From an uncultured Oscillospiraceae bacterium (GTDB taxonomy: Bacteria > Bacillota > Clostridia > Oscillospirales > Oscillospiraceae), in the NCBI GenBank assembly GCA_947627735.1, contig CANQXG010000007.1, positions 18,240 to 82,239 of the forward strand: a stretch of 64,000 nucleotides of DNA. The letters run 5' to 3'. The position numbers were made by a program, and so were the translations under genes. A model generated the notes under the pieces. The model saw only the letters and a list, made by a program, of their open reading frames with translations, did not search any database and was not told the origin of the DNA. Positions 59,786 through 64,000 of this stretch are shown here, piece after piece (within the stretch, counting starts at the first letter, position 1; each line of letters starts with the position of its first letter).

Positions 59786-60307
59786 ATGGACCTTTACCGA
59801 AGCCCTTATGAGGCATACCCCTTTCTGTGCGACGAAAGCGACGACCTGCGGTGCGACTTTGAGCTGCTCACCGATGAGATGGCCAGCCTCACCGGCCTGC
59901 TGCGCGCCCAGGTGGAGGACGAGGCCCTGCGACAGGAGCTGCTGTGGGTCTGCGAGCTTATCTACCACATGAACCCCACGCTGCGGACGTTCTTCTCCGT
60001 GACGGACGAAGAGCTGGCCCGGCTGCGGGCCGCCGAGGAGCGGCTGAAGGCGGAGTGCGCCAGCCGGTGCGAACTGTTCGTGCTCACCCAGGGCTGCCAG
60101 GCCGCCTGCACCGCCCATGTGCTGCGGGTGCGGGCCAAGGAGCTGGTGCGGCTGATCTACCGCCACCTCCGCCAGGGCCATGACGCGCCCGATGGCCTTC
60201 TCGACGGGGCCAATCTGCTCAGCGGCTACTTCTTCCAGCTGGCGCTGAAGCTGAACATGCTGGCAGGGGTGGACGAGATCCCCTACCGCAGCCGCAACTA
60301 CCGCTGA
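59786..60307 (+). CDS. probable ATP:cob(I)alamin adenosyltransferase
   Basis: 173 residues, helical. The pattern resembles PduO-type adenosyltransferases: CDFELLTDEMASLTGLLRA near the start, then FVLTQGCQAACTAHVLRVRAK, VRLIYRHLR and DGANLLSGYFFQLALKLNML near the end. The classic N-terminal ATP motif of PduO is not obvious, so the family call is moderate. It begins 5 bases after the ATPase gene in the riboswitch operon, which suits conversion of imported cobalamin to the coenzyme form. Confidence 0.65.
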   Translation: MDLYRSPYEAYPFLCDESDDLRCDFELLTDEMASLTGLLRAQVEDEALRQELLWVCELIYHMNPTLRTFFSVTDEELARLRAAEERLKAECASRCELFVLTQGCQAACTAHVLRVRAKELVRLIYRHLRQGHDAPDGLLDGANLLSGYFFQLALKLNMLAGVDEIPYRSRNYR

Positions 60308-60323
60308 CGAGCGGAACGATATC

Positions 60324-60365
60324 AAAGGACGGCATGGCAGAAGCCATGCCGTCCTTTGCTTTTTC
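60324..60365 (+). terminator. terminator of the cobalamin operon
   Basis: A perfect 15-bp stem (60324-60338 with 60343-60357), AGAA loop, then GCTTTTTC. Confidence 0.85.
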
Positions 60366-60376
60366 ATGAAGGTCCT

Positions 60377-61519
60377 TTATCGGGCGAATACCTCCCGGCC
60401 TGCCACATAGGCGGCGCACACGTCCAGCTCCCCGTCCAGCACCGCCAGGTCCGCGTCCATGCCGGGGGCGATGGCGCCCTTGGTCTCAAGCCCCAGCAGC
60501 CGGGCGGGATTGGCCGTCAGCAGGGGCAGCACCGCCTCCACGCTCCGGCCCGTGAACTTCACCAGGTTTTTCAGCCCCTGGCCAGTGGTCAGAGTGGACC
60601 CGGCCCGCACGCCGGTGTCCGCCAGCACCGCGTCCCCGTCCCGGACCACCACGTCGTTGACGCCCAGCTTATAGCGGCCGTCCGGCAGGCCGGCGGCCTG
60701 GATGGAGTCGGTGACGGCCGCTACCTTGTCCCAGCCCTTGCAGGCCAGGAGCATCCGCACCGTGCCCGGGTGCAGGTGCCGGCCGTCGCAGATGGCCTCG
60801 CAGTACACGTCCCGCTCCAGCACGGCCCCCATGATGGCCGGCCTGTGCTGGTGGAACAGGCCCATGGCGTTGAAGGTGTGGGTGGCGGCCCGCGCCCCGG
60901 CGTCGATGGCGGCGATGGCCGTTTCATAGTCCGCGCCGGAGTGGCCGATGGCCACGGTCACGTCCCGGGAGATGGTCCGGATCATGTCCACCACGCCGGG
61001 CACCTCCGGGGCCACGGTGATGTACTTCACCGCCCCCTCCGCCGCGGCCTGGTATTTGTAAAACAGCTCCGCGTCCCCCTGCCGCAGCAGGTGCTCCGGC
61101 ATGGCGCCCTTGTATTCCGGCGCCAGGAACGGCCCCTCCAGGTGGATGCCCAGCAGCCGTGCGCCGGTAACGGGTCCGGCCATGGCCGCCTTCGCGTACC
61201 CGATGGAGCGCAGGGTGGCCTGCTCCGTGTCCGTGAGGATGCTGCACAGCCACCCGGTGGTGCCCTGGGCGGCGAAGAAGCGGCTGATGGCGTCGAATCC
61301 CGCCCCGTCCGCGGCGTTCACGTCCACCCCGCCGCCGCCGTGGGTGTGGATGTCGATGAAGCCGGGGACCAGCATCCGCCCGGCCAGGTCCACCCGGCGG
61401 CAGTTCGGGGGCGCCGGCGCGTCCGCCGGGGCGATGATCCCGTCCAGCACCAGCAGTTGCCGGGCCGTGAACCGGCCCTGTTCATACACAAGGCCGTTTT
61501 CAAACAGCACGCTGTCCAT
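60377..61519 (-). CDS. nagA: N-acetylglucosamine-6-phosphate deacetylase
   Basis: 380 residues, amidohydrolase fold. Metal and active-site motifs: VPGFIDIHTHGGGGVDV, LLGIHLEGPFL (Glu ligand), VAIGHSGADYE, ATHTFNAMGLFHQHRPA, YCEAICDGRHLHP and AVTDSIQAAGLPDG (catalytic Asp). It removes acetate from GlcNAc-6-phosphate. It lies 1 base after nagB, so the two are one operon for amino-sugar catabolism. Confidence 0.95.
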   Translation of the reverse strand: MDSVLFENGLVYEQGRFTARQLLVLDGIIAPADAPAPPNCRRVDLAGRMLVPGFIDIHTHGGGGVDVNAADGAGFDAISRFFAAQGTTGWLCSILTDTEQATLRSIGYAKAAMAGPVTGARLLGIHLEGPFLAPEYKGAMPEHLLRQGDAELFYKYQAAAEGAVKYITVAPEVPGVVDMIRTISRDVTVAIGHSGADYETAIAAIDAGARAATHTFNAMGLFHQHRPAIMGAVLERDVYCEAICDGRHLHPGTVRMLLACKGWDKVAAVTDSIQAAGLPDGRYKLGVNDVVVRDGDAVLADTGVRAGSTLTTGQGLKNLVKFTGRSVEAVLPLLTANPARLLGLETKGAIAPGMDADLAVLDGELDVCAAYVAGREVFAR

Positions 61520-61520
61520 C

Positions 61521-62336
61521 TCAGAAGGGCCTGCCCGCGGCCACGGCGTTGGCGTAGATCACCGCGTCCGGGTGGTTTTGCAGAAGGCTGGCCGGGAAAT
61601 GGGCCGTCACGGGGCCGTAGGCCGCCTGGCGCACCACCGCCCGGTGCCAGTCCCGGAACACCCCCAGGCGCACCTTTTTGGCGGAGAGGATCTGTTTGAT
61701 GCCGATGGTCACCGCCAGCTTGGGCATGGCGTCGATGGCGCCGCCCCGGTCGCCGATGGCGTTGGCGGTGCGGGTCTCGGGGTTGAGCCGTATGACCCGG
61801 GTGCCCTGGGCGGCGAACTGCTCCGGCGTCATGTCCTCCCGGGCCTCGTTGAAAGCCAGGTGGCCGTTGATGCCGATGCCGCCGAAGCAGATGTCCGGCC
61901 CGCCCAGACTGGCCAGCAGCGCATCGCCCTTTTCCGGGTCCGCCGGGTCGGGGAATACGCGCTGGCTCTCGGGCATGAGCAGCGCCGGGTCGATCTTCCC
62001 ATACACGTTCCGGGCCATGAACCCCCGGAAGGACAGGGGGCTGGCCTCGTCGATGTAGGTGCCGTCGTCGTTCAGGTACTCGTCCATGTTGAAAAACCAG
62101 CAGTTATGAAGGTCCAGCCGCTGCCCGTTCACCAGCCGCACGAACACGGGATACTGGCCCACCGGCCCCACCGGGCAGATGAACACCGTCCGTCGGCCCG
62201 CGGCGTTGTTGGCCCGGATGGCCTCCACCATCTGCAGGGCCAGCTCATAAAACACCTCGCCGGAGTCCCCCAGCACCTGCACGGGGATCTTGGCGTCCCG
62301 ACCCAGGGCGGCGGGTCCTATGTCGAAATAGTCCAT
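61521..62336 (-). CDS. nagB: glucosamine-6-phosphate deaminase
   Basis: 271 residues. It converts glucosamine-6-phosphate to fructose-6-phosphate and ammonia. Motifs: FICPVGPVGQYPVFVRLV, DLHNCWFFNMDEYL (catalytic Asp region), DICFGGIGINGHLAFNE (catalytic His), and GVFRDWHRAVVRQA near the end. The start MDYFDIG at 62336 has AAAGGAG at good spacing; an upstream ATG does not. First gene of the nagBA operon. Confidence 0.92.
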   Translation of the reverse strand: MDYFDIGPAALGRDAKIPVQVLGDSGEVFYELALQMVEAIRANNAAGRRTVFICPVGPVGQYPVFVRLVNGQRLDLHNCWFFNMDEYLNDDGTYIDEASPLSFRGFMARNVYGKIDPALLMPESQRVFPDPADPEKGDALLASLGGPDICFGGIGINGHLAFNEAREDMTPEQFAAQGTRVIRLNPETRTANAIGDRGGAIDAMPKLAVTIGIKQILSAKKVRLGVFRDWHRAVVRQAAYGPVTAHFPASLLQNHPDAVIYANAVAAGRPF

Positions 62337-62464
62337 ATTTTTCTCCTTTTTCATCATGGTCTTGTCCCAATTCTAGCAAGCCCCGCCCGCCTTGTCAAGG
62401 CCGTTCCGGGGGCGGAATGGCGCTGGTTAGTTTTACAATTTGTACAAAAACGAGATAAAAACCC

Positions 62465-62493
62465 TTGCCTATTCCGGGTTATTATGCTACTAT
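62465..62493 (+). promoter_or_regulatory. promoter of the NitT/TauT-type ABC operon
   Basis: TTGCCT (62465-62470), 17-nt spacer, TACTAT (62488-62493), about 80 bases before the start at 62576. Confidence 0.55.
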
Positions 62494-62575
62494 GTTAGCA
62501 GTATCTATGGCTCCTGCCGGACGGCGGCACCGGCCGGAGCCGACAAAATCTTGTATAGGAAGCGAGTGAGGAATC

Positions 62576-63376
62576 TTGAACGAAACAACCGAGAAAAAAG
62601 TCAAGAAAAAGATCGTTATCAGCAACAAGGTCTGGCTGCTGATCTCCTTCGTGGTCGCTTTGGTCGTTTGGTACCTGCTCAGTCTGGGCAAGGCCACGGG
62701 CCGCAGCTTCCCCTTCATCGGCAAGACCTTCATCGAGTCCTTCCCCCTGATGGCGGTGGAGCGGAAGGTCCTGTGGAAGGACCTGAGCAGCAGTATGATC
62801 TGCGTGGCCGCCGGCTTCGGGCTGGGCTTCGTCACCGCTATCCCGGTAGCGTTCCTGATGGCCTGGTACACCCCGGTGCAGAAGATCCTCCAGCCCTGGA
62901 TCAACTTCATCCGGAACATCCCCGCCCTGGCGTACGCGCCCCTGATCGTCATCATGGTGGGCGTGGGCAAGACCCCCGCCATCATCCTGATCTGGATCTG
63001 CACCTTCATGACCATGTGCGTCACCATCTACGGCGGCATCGCCAACATCGACACCACCCTCATCAAGGCGGCGCGGGTGCTGGGCGCCAAGGACATGGAC
63101 ATCTTCTTCCGCATCACCCTGCCCGCCACCGTCCCCTTCATCATCACCGCCGTGCGCCTGGGGTTAGGCGCCGGCCTGACCACCCTGCTGGCCGCCGAAT
63201 CCACCGGCGCCCAGGCCGGCCTGGGCATGCGTATCCGCGCCCTGTCCGGTACCTTTGAGTCGGCGCCCATGCTGATGTACATCATCATCATCGGCATCAT
63301 CGGCATGCTGCTGAACATGCTTGTAAACTTTATTGAAAGGAAGCTGACGTCATGGCAGGAGAAGATAGAGCAGTAA
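62576..63376 (+). CDS. NitT/TauT-family ABC transporter permease
   Basis: 266 residues with about six helices (VWLLISFVVALVVWYLLSL onward). The cytoplasmic EAA-type loop is NIDTTLIKAARVLGAKDMDIFFRITLPATVPFI. The fold matches SsuC/TauC permeases that import sulfonates, nitrate, pyrimidine precursors or similar anions. The start is TTG at 62576 with GTGAGGAA upstream. The stop lies 25 bases inside the ATPase gene. The substrate is unknown because the binding protein lies outside the window. Confidence 0.9.
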   Translation: MNETTEKKVKKKIVISNKVWLLISFVVALVVWYLLSLGKATGRSFPFIGKTFIESFPLMAVERKVLWKDLSSSMICVAAGFGLGFVTAIPVAFLMAWYTPVQKILQPWINFIRNIPALAYAPLIVIMVGVGKTPAIILIWICTFMTMCVTIYGGIANIDTTLIKAARVLGAKDMDIFFRITLPATVPFIITAVRLGLGAGLTTLLAAESTGAQAGLGMRIRALSGTFESAPMLMYIIIIGIIGMLLNMLVNFIERKLTSWQEKIEQ

Positions 63377-64000
63377 AACTCCACATCGATAACGTATACA
63401 AAGAATACAAGGGCGAGCACGGCACCACCGTGGCCCTGAACGGCGTGACCCTGGACATCATGGAGAACGAGTTCGTGTGCGTGGTCGGCCCCTCCGGCTG
63501 CGGCAAGTCCACCCTGCTGAACATCATCGCGGGGCTCCATGAGGCCACCAGCGGCACCTGCTACATCGACGGCAAGCCCATCCACGACGTGGGCGTGGAG
63601 CGCGGCGTGGTGTTCCAGCAGTACGCCCTGTTCCCCTGGCAGACGGTGCTGAAAAACGTCATGTTCGGCCCCCAGATGAAGCGCATGCCCAAGGATGAGT
63701 GCGAGACCATCGCCCGCAAGTACATCAAGCTGGTGGGCCTGGAGGGCTTCGAGAACGCCTATCCCAAGGAGCTGTCCGGCGGCATGAAGCAGCGCGTGGC
63801 CATCGCCCGCGCCTATGCCAACAACCCGGAGGTGCTGCTGATGGACGAGCCGTTCGGCGCCCTGGACGCCCAGACCCGCGCCCAGCTGCAGACCGAGCTG
63901 CTGAAGACCTGGGAGGAGGAGATGAAGACCTGCTTCTTCATCACCCACGACGTGGACGAGGCCATCCTGCTGGCCCAGCGGGTGGTCATCATGTCCGCCC
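63352..64000 (+). CDS. NitT/TauT-family ABC transporter ATPase (cut by window edge)
   Basis: The first 216 residues are visible. Walker A VVGPSGCGKSTLLNIIAG, Q-loop FQQYALFPW, signature ELSGGMKQRVAIARAYAN, Walker B VLLMDEPFGALDAQTRA and switch His FFITHDVDEAI are typical of SsuB/TauB. The ATG at 63352 overlaps the permease by 25 bases, with GAAAGGAAG upstream. The gene continues beyond the right edge. Confidence 0.93.
   Translation, partial: MAGEDRAVKLHIDNVYKEYKGEHGTTVALNGVTLDIMENEFVCVVGPSGCGKSTLLNIIAGLHEATSGTCYIDGKPIHDVGVERGVVFQQYALFPWQTVLKNVMFGPQMKRMPKDECETIARKYIKLVGLEGFENAYPKELSGGMKQRVAIARAYANNPEVLLMDEPFGALDAQTRAQLQTELLKTWEEEMKTCFFITHDVDEAILLAQRVVIMSA

Overview
The window is GC-rich bacterial DNA of a Gram-positive, anaerobic Clostridia type, most likely an Oscillospiraceae-like gut commensal. 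This is inferred from strong GGAGG-type ribosome binding sites, infC-rpmI-rplT and rpsO-pnp in Firmicutes order, a Gram-positive cell-wall sorting signal, a cobalamin riboswitch, and several protein types common in gut Clostridia (COG2509 and HI0933 flavoproteins, CmpB-like membrane protein, DUF4860-like pilus component, AP2/zinc-ribbon proteins). No rRNA gene is present, so the taxonomy rests on gene content alone.

Layout. 1-7.3 kb: the start of a secreted protein whose promoter contains a C10 tract, a small unknown gene, two overlapping FAD oxidoreductases, a zinc-ribbon/TM2 membrane protein, an XRE regulator, and pnp and rpsO. 7.3-11.6 kb: a MITE-like repeat, typA, a sugar O-acetyltransferase and a MATE exporter. 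11.7-16.8 kb (minus strand): a signalling operon of a REC/HD-GYP/GGDEF protein, an Hpt protein and a Cache-type hybrid kinase. 16.9-20.5 kb (minus): a repeat-rich surface protein whose signal peptide is separated from its body by a one-base frameshift, followed by a 59-residue membrane protein. 21.0-27.3 kb (plus): a membrane protein, an ECF-like sigma factor, a transglutaminase-like lipoprotein and a compact type IV pilus-like cluster ending in a PilT-type ATPase.

27.5-35.6 kb is the most accessory-looking stretch. It holds a serine recombinase with three related ~27-bp boxes beside it, then a 1781-residue beta-helix adhesin sandwiched between two paralogous zinc-ribbon/AP2-like proteins. 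35.6-38.9 kb: the infC-rpmI-rplT operon (with a probable ATA start codon for infC), a CmpB-like protein, deoC with an unusual Pro/Glu/Ala tail, and a tandem-OB SSB-like protein. 39-45.6 kb: glgB-glgA, a cytoplasmic ParB-like/BMP fusion protein with a metallophosphoesterase, and a cytidylate-kinase-like protein.

45.7-47.6 kb: tRNA-Leu(UAG), a repeat-bearing gene-free stretch, a broken DUF4160 gene next to an intact DUF2442 gene, and an AT-rich gene of unknown function. 47.6-54 kb: two convergent hybrid histidine kinases. 54-56.6 kb (minus): dus, an ECF sigma factor and its zinc-finger anti-sigma factor. 56.6-60.3 kb: a cobalamin riboswitch controlling a BtuFCD-like uptake operon with a probable cobalamin adenosyltransferase. 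60.4-62.3 kb (minus): nagB-nagA. 62.5-64 kb: a NitT/TauT-type ABC permease and ATPase cut by the window edge.

Working together: three hybrid kinases of similar build plus an orphan Hpt and a bifunctional c-di-GMP protein form a dense signalling neighbourhood around two surface proteins and a pilus-like cluster. The remainder is housekeeping (translation, RNA decay, glycogen, amino-sugar use, B12 uptake).
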